A model generated the notes under the pieces. The model was not told the origin of the DNA. It searched no databases and worked only from the letters and a program-made list of their open reading frames with translations. From the NCBI RefSeq assembly GCF_000003605.2, contig NW_003152837.1, positions 1-24,639 on the forward strand: 24,639 nucleotides of DNA, in the 5' to 3' direction. A program made the position numbers and the translations under genes. Positions 11,498 to 23,199 of the stretch are shown here, piece by piece. Source of the DNA: Saccoglossus kowalevskii. Its lineage: Eukaryota > Hemichordata > Enteropneusta > Harrimaniidae. Numbering within the stretch: the first letter of the stretch is position 1; every line of letters starts with the position of its first letter.

Positions 11498-11966
11498 GTA
11501 AGTAGGACTCATTGTGGTTGTGGAAAAGGATATCGATTAGATGCAGATTATGTTAATTGTATTGGTAAGTAGGACTCATTGTGGTGGTGGAACAGGATAT
11601 CGATTAGATGCAGATAATGTTAATTGTATTGGTAAGTAGGACTCATTGTGGTTGTGGAACAGGATATCGATTAGATGCAGATAATGTTAATTGTATTGGT
11701 AAGTAGGACTCATTGTGGTTGTGAAACAGGATATCGATTAGATGCAGATAATGTTAATTGTATTGGTAAGTAGGACTCATTGTGGTTGTGGAACAGGATA
11801 TCGATTAGATGCAGATAATGTTATTTGTATTGGTAAGTAGGACTCATTGTGGTTGTGGAACAGGATATCGATTAGATGCAGATAATGTTAATTGTATTGG
11901 TAAGTAGGACTCATTGTGGTTGTGGAACAGGATATCGATTAGATGCAGATAATGTTAATTGTATTG

Positions 11967-12301
11967 GTAAGTAGAACTCATTGTGGTTGTGAAACAAGAT
12001 ATCGATTAGATGCAGATAATGTTAATTGTATTGGTGAGTAGGACTCATTGTGGTTGTGGAACAGGATATCGATTAGATGCAGATAATGTTAATTGTATTG
12101 GTAAGTATAACTCATTGTGGTTGTGAAACAAGATATCGATTAGATGCAGATAATGTTAATTGTATTGGTAAGTAGGACTCATTGTGGTTGAGGAACAGGA
12201 TATCGATTAGATGCAGATAATGTTAATTGTATTGGTAAGTAGAACTCATTGTGGTTGTGAAACAAGATATCGATTAGATGCAGATAATGTTAATTGTATT
12301 G
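11967..12301 (+). repeat. Single copy of the 268-bp unit
   Basis: Monomers at 11967 (A D F), 12034 (B), 12101 (R D F) and 12168 (S) repeat the order seen three times at 17715-18518. A further A D F monomer follows at 12235, and then the GAGACAAG monomer at 12302. A looser version without the B change lies at 9429-9696. The three loci share flanks on the right, which supports common descent with different copy numbers. Confidence 0.88.
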
Positions 12302-12837
12302 GTAAGTAGGACTCATTGTGGTTGTGAGACAAGATATCGATTAGATGCAGATAATGTTAATTGTATTGGTAAGTAGGACTCATTGTGGTTGTGGAACAGG
12401 ATATCGACTAGATGCAGATAATGTTAATTGTATTGGTAAGTAGGACTCATTGTGGTTGTGAAACAGGATATCGATTAGATGCAGATAATGTTAATTGTAT
12501 TGGTAAGTAGAACTCATTGTGGTTGTGGAACAGGATATCGACTAGATGCAGATAATGTTAATTGTATTGGTAAGTAGGACTCATTGTGGTTGTGGAACAG
12601 GATATCGATTAGATGCAGATAATGTTAATTGTATTGGTAAGTAGGACTCATTGTGGTGGTGGAAAAGGATATCGATTAGATGCAGATAATGTTAATTGTA
12701 TTGGTGAGTAGGACTCATTGTGGTTGTGGAACAGGATATCGATTAGATGCAGATAGTGTTAATTGTATTGGTAAGTAGGACTCATTGTGGTTGTGGAAAA
12801 GGATATCGATTAGATGCAGATAATGATAATTGTATTG
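12302..12837 (+). repeat. Eight-monomer block starting with GAGACAAG, copy 1
   Basis: Order: GAGACAAG monomer (12302), G, D, A G, 0, C E, B M (GTGAGTAGG with GATAGTG), E L. It matches 18586-19121 at offset 6284 throughout. A third version at 9697-10232 has the same order but its last monomer lacks the L change. Confidence 0.9.
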
Positions 12838-13105
12838 GTAAGTAGGACTCATTGTGGTTGTGGAAAAGGATATCGATTAGATGCAGATAATGTTAATTGT
12901 ATTGGTAAGTAGAACTCATTGTGGTTGTGGAACAGGATATCGATTAGATGCAGATAATGTTAATTGTATTGGTAAGTAGAACTCATTGTGGTTGTGGAAC
13001 AGGATATCGATTAGATGCAGATAATGTTAATTGTATTGGTAAGTAGGACTCATTGTGGTTGTGGAAAAGGATATCGATTAGATGCAGATAATGTTAATTG
13101 TATTG

Positions 13106-13571
13106 GTAAGTAGGACTCATTGTAGTTGTGGAACAGGATATCGATTAGATGCAGATAATGTTAATTGTATTGGTAAGTAGAACTCATTGTGGTGGTGGAA
13201 CAGGATATCGATTAAATGCAGATAATGTTAATTGTATTGGTAAGTAGGACTCATTGTGGTTGTGGAACAGGATATCGATTAGATGCAGATAATGTTAATT
13301 GTATTGGTAAGTAGGACTCATTGTGGTTGTGGAACAGGATATCGATTGGATGCAGATAATGTTAATTGTATTGGTAAGTAGGACTCATTGTGGTTGTGGA
13401 ACAGGATATCGATTAGATGCAGATAATGATAATTGTATTGGTAAGTAGAACTCATTGTGGTTGTGGAACAGGATATCGACTAGATGCAGATAATGTTAAT
13501 TGTATTGGTAAGTAGGACTCGTGGTTGTGGAACAGGATATCGATTAGATGCAGATAATGTTAATTGTATTG
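13106..13571 (+). repeat. Seven-monomer cassette Q-to-O, copy 4
   Basis: Order Q (13106), A C K (13173), 0 (13240), H (13307), L (13374), A G (13441), O (13508), followed by E N at 13572. Preceded by an E monomer. Confidence 0.93.
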
Positions 13572-14576
13572 GTAAGTAGGACTCATTGTGGTTGTGGAAA
13601 AGGATATCGATTAGATGCAGATTATGTTAATTGTATTGGTAAGTAGGACTCATTGTGGTGGTGGAACAGGATATCGATTAGATGCAGATAATGTTAATTG
13701 TATTGGTAAGTAGGACTCATTGTGGTTGTGGAACAGGATATCGATTAGATGCAGATAATGTTAATTGTATTGGTAAGTAGGACTCATTGTGGTTGTGAAA
13801 CAGGATATCGATTAGATGCAGATAATGTTAATTGTATTGGTAAGTAGGACTCATTGTGGTTGTGGAACAGGATATCGATTAGATGCAGATAATGTTAATT
13901 GTATTGGTAAGTAGGACTCATTGTGGTTGTGGAACAGGATATCGATTAGATGCAGATAATGTTAATTGTATTGGTAAGTAGGACTCATTGTGGTTGTGGA
14001 ACAGGATATCGATTAGATGCAGATAATGTTAATTGTATTGGTAAGTAGGACTCATTGTGGTGGTGGAACAGGATATCGATTAAATGCAGATAATGTTAAT
14101 TGTATTGGTAAGTAGGACTCATTGTGGTTGTGAAACAGGATATTGATTAGATGCAGATAATGTTAATTGTATTGGTAAGTAGGACTCATTGTGGTTGTGG
14201 AACAGGATATCGATTGGATGCAGATAATGTTAATTGTATTGGTAAGTAGGACTCATTGTGGTGGTGGAACTGGATATCGATTAGATGCAGATAATGTTAA
14301 TTGTATTGGTAAGTAGAACTCATTGTGGTTGTGGAACAGGATATCGATTGGATGCAGATAATGTTAATTGTAGTGGTAAGTAGGACTCATTGTGGTTGTG
14401 GAACAGGATATCGATTAGATGCAGATAATGTTAATTGTATTGGTAAGTATGACTCATTGTGGTTGTGGAACAGGATATCAATTAGATGCAGATAATGTTA
14501 ATTGTATTGGTAAGTAGGACTCATTGTGGTTGTGGAACAGGATATCGATTAGATGCAGATAATGTTAATTGTATTG

Positions 14577-15372
14577 GTAAGTAGAACTCATTGTGGTTGT
14601 GAAACAGGATATCGATTAGATGCAGATAATGTTAATTGTATTGGTAAGTAGGACTCATTGTGGTTGTGGAACAGGATATCGATTGGATGCAGATAATGTT
14701 AATTGTATTGGTAAGTAGGACTCATTGTGGTTGTGGAACAGGATATCGACTAGATGCAGATAATTTAATTGTATTGGTAAGTAGGATTCATTGTGGTTGT
14801 GAAACAGGATATCGATTGGATGCAGATAATGTTAATTGTATTGGTAAGTAGGACTCATTGTGGTTGTGGAACAGGATATCGACTAGATGCAGATAATGTT
14901 AATTGTATTGGTAAGTAGGACTCATTGTGGTTGTGGAACAGGATATCGATTAGATGCAGATAATGTTAATTGTATTGGTAAGTAGAACTCATTGTGGTTG
15001 TGGGAAAGGATATCGATTAGATGCAGGTAATGTTAATTGTATTGGTAAGTAGGACTCATTGTGGTGGTGGAAAAGGATATCGATTAGATGCAGATAATGT
15101 TAATTGTATTGGTGAGTAGGACTCATTGTGGTTGTGGAACAGGATATCGATTAGATGCAGATAGTGTTAATTGTATTGGTAAGTAGGACTCATTGTGGTT
15201 GTGGAACAGGATATAGATTAGATGCACATAATGATAATTGTATTGGTAAGTACGACTCATTGTGGTTGTGGAACAGATATCAACTAGATGCAGATAATGT
15301 TAATTGTATTGGTAATAGACTCGTGGTTGTGGACAGGATATCGATTAGATGCAGATAATGTTAATTGTATTG
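14577..15372 (+). repeat. Duplicated block, partner of 1868-2669
   Basis: It has the same order as 1868-2669 (A D, H, G, D H, G, 0, GGGAAAGG, C E, B M, L, G, O), with one base missing at GATAATTTAATTG near 14763. The C29A change of the E L monomer is absent. The last three monomers carry many private changes (see the 15155-15372 entry). After 15372 it continues with E N, as the 7-monomer cassettes do. Confidence 0.85.
15155..15372 (+). other. Patch of private substitutions and indels
   Basis: Within three monomers there are many changes found nowhere else in the window: ATATAGATTAG (near 15211), GCACATAATG (near 15225), TACGACTC (near 15251), a base lost in GAACAGATATCAAC (near 15281), GGTAATAGAC with bases lost (near 15311), and GGACAGG with a base lost (near 15333). 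Surrounding monomers average only a few shared variants. Either this is a poorly resolved assembly spot or a locally decaying segment. The underlying monomer order (L, G, O) still matches the block at 1868-2669. Confidence 0.75.
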
Positions 15373-16444
15373 GTAAGTAGGACTCATTGTGGTTGTGGAA
15401 AAGGATATCGATTAGATGCAGATTATGTTAATTGTATTGGTAAGTAGGACTCATTGTGGTGGTGGAACAGGATATCGATTAGATGCAGATAATGTTAATT
15501 GTATTGGTAAGTAGGACTCATTGTGGTTGTGGAACAGGATATCGATTAGATGCAGATAATGTTAATTGTATTGGTAAGTAGGACTCATTGTGGTTGTGAA
15601 ACAGGATATCGATTAGATGCAGATAATGTTAATTGTATTGGTAAGTAGGACTCATTGTGGTTGTGGAACAGGATATCGATTAGATGCAGATAATGTTATT
15701 TGTATTGGTAAGTAGGACTCATTGTGGTTGTGGAACAGGATATCGATTAGATGCAGATAATGTTAATTGTATTGGTAAGTAGGACTCATTGTGGTTGTGG
15801 AACAGGATATCGATTAGATGCAGATAATGTTAATTGTATTGGTAAGTAGGACTCATTGTGGTGGTGGAACAGGATATCGATTAAATGCAGATAATGTTAA
15901 TTGTATTGGTAAGTAGGACTCATTGTGGTTGTGGAACAGGATATCGATTAGATGCAGATAATGTTAATTGTATTGGTAAGTAGGACTCATTGTGGTTGTG
16001 GAACAGGATATCGATTGGATGCAGATAATGTTAATTGTATTGGTAAGTAGGACTCATTGTGGTGGTGGAACAGGATATCGATTAGATGCAGATAATGTTA
16101 ATTGTATTGGTAAGTAGAACTCATTGTGGTTGTGGAACAGGATATCGATTGGATGCAGATAATGTTAATTGTATTGGTAAGTAGCACTCATTGTGGTTGT
16201 GGAACAGAATATCGATTAGATGCAGATAATGTTAATTGTATTGGTAAGTATGACTCATTGTGGTTGTGGAACAGGATATCAATTAGATGCAGATAATGTT
16301 AATTGTATTGGTAAGTAGGACTCATTGTGGTTGTGGAACAGGATATCGATTAGATGCAGATAATGTTAATTGTATTGGTAAGTAGAACTCATTGTGGTTG
16401 TGAAACAGGATATCGATTAGATGCAGATAATGTTAATTGTATTG

Positions 16445-16980
16445 GTAAGTAGGACTCATTGTGGTTGTGGAACAGGATATCGATTAGATGCAGATAATGT
16501 TAATTGTATTGGTAAGTAGGACTCATTGTGGTTGTGGAACAGGATATCGATTGGATGCAGATAATGTTAATTGTATTGGTAAGTAGAACTCATTGTGGTT
16601 GTGGAACAGGATATCGATTGGATGCAGATAATGTTAATTGTATTGGTAAGTAGGACTCATTGTGGTTGTGAAACAGGATATCGATTGGATGCAGATAATG
16701 TTAATTGTATTGGTAAGTAGGACTCATTGTGGTTGTGGAACAGGATATCGATTAGATGCAGATAATGTTAATTGTATTGGTAAGTAGGACTCATTGTGGT
16801 TGTGGAACAGGATATCAATTAGATGCAGATAATGTTAATTGTATTGGTAAGTAGGACTCATTGTGGTTGTGGAACAGGATATCGATTAGATGCAGATAAT
16901 GTTAATTGTATTGGTAAGTAGAACTCATTGTGGTTGTGAAACAGGATATCGATTAGATGCAGATAATGTTAATTGTATTG
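16445..16980 (+). repeat. Block matching about 1265-1800 at offset 15180
   Basis: Monomers run H, A H, D H, 0, I (GATATCAATT near 16811), 0, A D, the same order as after 1265. The match fails upstream, where 1211 has CATTTTGG and 16391 has CATTGTGG. It ends downstream at 16981, where the Q cassette begins. Together with that cassette it shows two source segments joined at a monomer boundary. Confidence 0.82.
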
Positions 16981-17446
16981 GTAAGTAGGACTCATTGTAG
17001 TTGTGGAACAGGATATCGATTAGATGCAGATAATGTTAATTGTATTGGTAAGTAGAACTCATTGTGGTGGTGGAACAGGATATCGATTAAATGCAGATAA
17101 TGTTAATTGTATTGGTAAGTAGGACTCATTGTGGTTGTGGAACAGGATATCGATTAGATGCAGATAATGTTAATTGTATTGGTAAGTAGGACTCATTGTG
17201 GTTGTGGAACAGGATATCGATTGGATGCAGATAATGTTAATTGTATTGGTAAGTAGGACTCATTGTGGTTGTGGAACAGGATATCGATTAGATGCAGATA
17301 ATGATAATTGTATTGGTAAGTAGAACTCATTGTGGTTGTGGAACAGGATATCGACTAGATGCAGATAATGTTAATTGTATTGGTAAGTAGGACTCGTGGT
17401 TGTGGAACAGGATATCGATTAGATGCAGATAATGTTAATTGTATTG
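16981..17446 (+). repeat. Seven-monomer cassette Q-to-O, copy 5
   Basis: Order Q (16981), A C K (17048), 0 (17115), H (17182), L (17249), A G (17316), O (17383), then E N with GACACATTG at 17447. It matches copy 1 at a constant offset of 13644, including that rare change. The sequence to its left instead matches 1265-1800 at offset 15180, so the boundary near 16981 is a mosaic breakpoint. Confidence 0.93.
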
Positions 17447-17714
17447 GTAAGTAGGACACATTGTGGTTGTGGAAAAGGATATCGATTAGATGCAGATTAT
17501 GTTAATTGTATTGGTAAGTAGGACTCATTGTGGTTGTGGAACAGGATATCGATTAGATGCAGATAATGTTAATTGTATCGGTGAGTAGGACTCATTGTGG
17601 TTGTGGAACAGGATATCGATTAGATGCAAATAATGTTAATTGTATTGGTAAGTAGGACTCATTGTGGTTGTGGAAAAGGATATCGATTAGATGCAGATAA
17701 TGTTAATTGTATTG

Positions 17715-18518
17715 GTAAGTAGAACTCATTGTGGTTGTGAAACAAGATATCGATTAGATGCAGATAATGTTAATTGTATTGGTGAGTAGGACTCATTGTG
17801 GTTGTGGAACAGGATATCGATTAGATGCAGATAATGTTAATTGTATTGGTAAGTATAACTCATTGTGGTTGTGAAACAAGATATCGATTAGATGCAGATA
17901 ATGTTAATTGTATTGGTAAGTAGGACTCATTGTGGTTGAGGAACAGGATATCGATTAGATGCAGATAATGTTAATTGTATTGGTAAGTAGAACTCATTGT
18001 GGTTGTGAAACAAGATATCGATTAGATGCCGATAATGTTAATTGTATTGGTGAGTAGGACTCATTGTGGTTGTGGAACAGGATATCGATTAGATGCAGAT
18101 AATGTTAATTGTATTGGTAAGTATAACTCATTGTGGTTGTGAAACAAGATATCGATTAGATGCAGATAATGTTAATTGTATTGGTAAGTAGGACTCATTG
18201 TGGTTGAGGAACAGGATATCGATTAGATGCAGATAATGTTAATTGTATTGGTAAGTAGAACTCATTGTGGTTGTGAAACAAGATATCGATTAGATGCCGA
18301 TAATGTTAATTGTATTGGTGAGTAGGACTCATTGTGGTTGTGGAACAGGATATCGATTAGATGCAGATAATGTTAATTGTATTGGTAAGTATAACTCATT
18401 GTGGTTGTGAAACAAGATATCGATTAGATGCAGATAATGTTAATTGTATTGGTAAGTAGGACTCATTGTGGTTGAGGAACAGGATATCGATTAGATGCAG
18501 ATAATGTTAATTGTATTG
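17715..18518 (+). repeat. Four-monomer (268-bp) higher-order repeat, three copies
   Basis: Units start at 17715, 17983 and 18251, exactly 268 bp apart. Each holds four monomers in fixed order: A D F; B (GTGAGTAGG); R D F (GTATAACTC, GAAACAAG); S (TTGAGGAAC). Units 2 and 3 also share GATGCCGAT (near 18026 and 18294), which unit 1 lacks, so the second duplication can be ordered after that change. An extra S monomer follows at 18519, then a GAGACAAG monomer at 18586. A single copy of the unit stands at 11967, so this locus is an expanded version. Confidence 0.95.
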
Positions 18519-18585
18519 GTAAGTAGGACTCATTGTGGTTGAGGAACAGGATATCGATTAGATGCAGATAATGTTAATTGTATTG

Positions 18586-19121
18586 GTAAGTAGGACTCAT
18601 TGTGGTTGTGAGACAAGATATCGATTAGATGCAGATAATGTTAATTGTATTGGTAAGTAGGACTCATTGTGGTTGTGGAACAGGATATCGACTAGATGCA
18701 GATAATGTTAATTGTATTGGTAAGTAGGACTCATTGTGGTTGTGAAACAGGATATCGATTAGATGCAGATAATGTTAATTGTATTGGTAAGTAGAACTCA
18801 TTGTGGTTGTGGAACAGGATATCGACTAGATGCAGATAATGTTAATTGTATTGGTAAGTAGGACTCATTGTGGTTGTGGAACAGGATATCGATTAGATGC
18901 AGATAATGTTAATTGTATTGGTAAGTAGGACTCATTGTGGTGGTGGAAAAGGATATCGATTAGATGCAGATAATGTTAATTGTATTGGTGAGTAGGACTC
19001 ATTGTGGTTGTGGAACAGGATATCGATTAGATGCAGATAGTGTTAATTGTATTGGTAAGTAGGACTCATTGTGGTTGTGGAAAAGGATATCGATTAGATG
19101 CAGATAATGATAATTGTATTG
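18586..19121 (+). repeat. Eight-monomer block starting with GAGACAAG, copy 2
   Basis: It repeats 12302-12837 in order and spacing, and lies directly after the expanded 268-bp unit plus one extra S monomer. Downstream the copies diverge: here G and consensus monomers follow, whereas 12838 continues with E and A monomers. Confidence 0.9.
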
Positions 19122-19730
19122 GTAAGTAGGACTCATTGTGGTTGTGGAACAGGATATCGACTAGATGCAGATAATGTTAATTGTATTGGTAAGTAGGACT
19201 CATTGTGGTTGTGGAACAGGATATCGATTAGATGCAGATAATGTTAATTGTATTGGTAAGTAGGACTCATTGTGGTTGTGGAACAGGATATCGATTAGAT
19301 GCAGATAATGTTAATTGTATTGGTAAGTAGGACTCATTGTGGTTGTGGAACAGGATATCGATTAGATGCAGATAATGTTAATTGTATTGGTAAGTAGGAC
19401 TCATTGTGGTTGTGGAAAAGGATATCGATTAGATGCAGATAATGTTAATTGTATTGGTAAGTAGAACTCATTGTGGTTGTGGAACAGGATATCGATTAGA
19501 TGCAGATAATGTTAATTGTATTGGTAAGTAGAACTCATTGTGGTTGTGGAACAGGATATCGATTAGATGCAGATAATGTTAATTGTATTGGTAAGTAGGA
19601 CTCATTGTGGTTGTGGAAAAGGATATCGATTAGATGCAGATAATGTTAATTGTATTGGTAAGTAGAACTCATTGTGGTTGTGGAACAGGATATCGATTAG
19701 ATGCAGATAATGTTAATTGTATTGGTAAGT

Positions 19731-21396
19731 AGAACTCATTGTGGTTGTGAAACAAGATATCGATTAGATGCAGATAATGTTAATTGTATTGGTAAGTAGG
19801 ACTCATTGTGGTTGTGAAACAGGATATCGATTAGATGCAGATAATGTTAATTGTATTGGTAAGTAGAACTGATTGTGGTTGTGGAACAGGATATCGATTA
19901 GATGCAGATAATGTTAATTGTATTGGTAAGTAGGACTCATTGTGGTTGTGGAACAGGATATCGATTAGATGCAGACAATGTTAATTGTATTGGTAAGTAG
20001 GACTCATTGTGGTTGTGGAACAGGATATCGATTAGATGCAGATAATGTTAATTGTATTGGTAAGTAGGACTCATTGTGGTTGTGGAACAGGATATCGATT
20101 AGATGCAGATAATGTTAATTGTATTGGTAAGTAGGACTCATTGTGGTTGTGGAACAGGATATCGACTAGATGCAGATAATGTTAATTGTATTGGTAAGTA
20201 GAACTCATTGTGGTTGTGGAACAGGATATCGATTAGATGCAGATAATGTTAATTGTATTGGTAAGTAGGACTCATTGTGGTGGTGGAACAGGATATCGAT
20301 TAGATGCAGATAATGTTAATTGTATTGGTAAGTAGGACTCATTGTGGTTGTGGAACAGGATATCGATTAGATGCAGATAATGTTAATTGTATTGGTAAGT
20401 AGGACTCATTGTGGTGGTGGAACAGGATATCGATTAGATGCAGATAATGTTAATTGTATTGGTAAGTAGGACTCATTGTGGTTGTGGAACAGGATATCGA
20501 TTAGATGCAGATAATGTTAATTGTATTGGCAAGTAGGACTCGTGGTTGTGGAACAGGATATCAATTAGATGCAGATAATGTTAATTGTATTGGTAAGTAG
20601 GACTTATTGTGATTGTGGAACAGGATATCGATTAGGTGCAGATAATGTTAATTGTATTGGTAAGTAGGACTCATTGTGGTTGTGGAACAGGATATCGATT
20701 GGATGCAGATAATGTTAATTGTATTGGTAAGTAGGACTCATTTTGGTGGTGGAACAGGATATCGATTAAATGCAGATAATGTTAATTGTATTGGTAAGTA
20801 GGACTCATTGTGGTTGTGGAACAGGATATCGATTAGATGCAGATAATGTTAATTGTATTGGTAAGTAGGACTCATTGTGGTTGTGGAACAGGATATCGAT
20901 TGGATGCAGATAATGTTAATTGTATTGGTAAGTAGGACTCATTGTGGTTGTGGAACAGGATATCGATTGGATGCAGATAATGTTAATTGTATTGGTAAGT
21001 AGGACTCATTGTGGTGGTGAAACAGGATATCGATTAGATGCAGATAATGTTAATTGTATTGGTAAGTAGAACTCATTGTGGTTGTGGAACAGGATATCGA
21101 TTGGATGCAGATAATGTTAATTGTATTGGTAAGTAGGACTCATTGTGGTTGTGAAACAGGATATCGATTGGATGCAGATAATGTTAATTGTATTGGTAAG
21201 TAGGACTCATTGTGGTTGTGGAACAGGATATCGATTAGATGCAGATAATGTTAATTGTATTGGTAAGTAGGACTCATTGTGGTTGTGGAACAGGATATCA
21301 ATTAGATGCAGATAATGTTAATTGTATTGGTAAGTAGGACTCATTGTGGTTGTGGAACAGGATATCGATTAGATGCAGATAATGTTAATTGTATTG
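19731..21396 (+). repeat. Long-range duplicated block, right copy
   Basis: Partner of 1-1733. The order of rare variants is kept, but whole monomers differ: three missing relative to the left copy between about 20390 and 20470, and two extra near 20930-21060. Such monomer-sized steps are what unequal crossing-over or replication slippage in register leaves. The block overlaps the first unit of the 1.5-kb higher-order repeat that follows. Confidence 0.9.
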
Positions 21397-22733
21397 GTAA
21401 GTAGAACTCATTGTGGTTGTGAAACAGGATATCAATTAGATGCAGACAATGTTAATTGTATTGGTAAGTAGAACTCATTGTGGTTGTGGAACAGGATATC
21501 GATTAGATGCAGATAATGTTAATTGTATTGGTAAGTAGGACTCATTGTGGTTGTGGAACAGGATATCGATTAGATGCAGATAATGTTAATTGTATTGGTA
21601 AGTAGGACTCATTGTGGTTGTGGAACAGGATATCGATTAGATGCAGATAATGTTAATTGTATTGGTAAGTAGGACTCATTGTGGTTGTGGAACAGGATAT
21701 CGACTAGATGCAGATAATGTTAATTGTATTGGTAAGTAGAACTCATTGTGGTTGTGGAACAGGATATCGATTAGATGCAGATAATGTTAATTGTATTGGT
21801 AAGTAGGACTCATTGTGGTGGTGGAACAGGATATCGATTAGATGCAGATAATGTTAATTGTATTGGTAAGTAGGACTCATTGTGGTTGTGGAACAGGATA
21901 TCGATTAGATGCAGATAATGTTAATTGTATTGGTAAGTAGGACTCATTGTGATGGTGGAACAGGATATCGATTAGATGCAGATAATGTTAATTGTATTGG
22001 TAAGTAGGACTCATTGTGGTTGTGGAACAGGATATCGATTAGATGCTGATAATGTTAATTGTATTGGCAAGTAGGACTCGTGGTTGTGGAACAGGATATC
22101 AATTAGATGCAGATAATGTTAATTGTATTGGTAAGTAGGACTTATTGTGATTGTGGAACAGGATATCGATTAGGTGCAGATAATGTTAATTGTATTGGTA
22201 AGTAGGACTCATTGTGGTTGTGGAACAGGATATCGATTGGATGCAGATAATGTTAATTGTATTGGTAAGTAGGACTCATTTTGGTGGTGGAACAGGATAT
22301 CGATTAAATGCAGATAATGTTAATTGTATTGGTAAGTAGGACTCATTGTGGTTGTGGAACAGGATATCGATTAGATGCAGATAATGTTAATTGTATTGGT
22401 AAGTAGGACTCATTGTGGTTGTGGAACAGGATATCGATTGGATGCAGATAATGTTAATTGTATTGGTAAGTAGGACTCATTGTGGTGGTGGAACAGGATA
22501 TCGATTAGATGCAGATAATGTTAATTGTATTGGTAAGTAGAACTCATTGTGGTTGTGGAACAGGATATCGATTGGATGCAGATAATGTTAATTGTATTGG
22601 TAAGTAGGACTCATTGTGGTTGTGAAACAGGATATCGATTGGATGCAGATAATGTTAATTGTATTGGTAAGTAGGACTCATTGTGGTTGTGGAACAGGAT
22701 ATCGATTAGATGCAGATAATGTTAATTGTATTG
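19926..22733 (+). repeat. Tandem about 1.5-kb higher-order repeat, two copies
   Basis: Unit 1 is 19926-21396 (1471 bp, 22 monomers). Unit 2 is 21397-22733 and keeps register up to the 0 monomer after D H. Paired marks are GACAATG at 19975 and 21446, GCAAGTAGGACTCGTGG at 20529 and 22067, and ACTTATTG at 20602 and 22140 (spacing 1538 there because unit 2 has one more monomer near 21600). They also share CATTTTGG followed by GATTAAATG. Unit 2 has private changes such as GTGATGG near 21951 and GATGCTGAT near 22043. At 22734 a D monomer replaces the expected I monomer, which ends the similarity. Confidence 0.88.
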
Positions 22734-22934
22734 GTAAGTAGGACTCATTGTGGTTGTGAAACAGGATATCGATTAGATGCAGATAATGTTAATTGTATTG
22801 GTAAGTAGGACTCATTGTGGTTGTGGAACAGGATATCGATTAGATGCAGATAATGTTAATTGTATTGGTAAGTAGGACTCATTGTGGTTGTGGAACAGGA
22901 TATCGATTAGATGCAGATAATGTTAATTGTATTG

Positions 22935-23065
22935 GTAAGTAGGACTCATTGTGGTTGTGAAACATATCGATTGGATGCAGATAATGTTAATTGTATTGGT
23001 AAGTAGGACTCATTGTGGTTGTTAAACATGATATTGATTAGATGCAGATAATGTTAATTGTATTG
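22935..23065 (+). repeat. Short-monomer pair, copy 3
   Basis: Same pair, with a private G-to-T change giving GTTAAACATG near 23021. It lies 15581 bp from the second copy and is followed by the 737-bp edge unit. Confidence 0.9.
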
Positions 23066-23199
23066 GTAAGTAGGACTCATTGTGGTTGTGGAACAGGATA
23101 TCGATTAGATGCAGATAATGTTAATTGTATTGGTAAGTAGGACTCATTGTGGTTGTGGAACAGGATATCGATTAGATGCAGATAATGTTAATTGTATTG

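Noticed and set aside
14660..14851. Open frame of 63 codons
   Set aside because: It is satellite translation kept open by the one-base loss at GATAATTTAATTG near 14763. Equivalent copies at 1936 and 8636 lack this frame.
15155..15358. Open frame of 67 codons
   Set aside because: It lies wholly in the indel-rich patch, and the frame exists because of those private indels.
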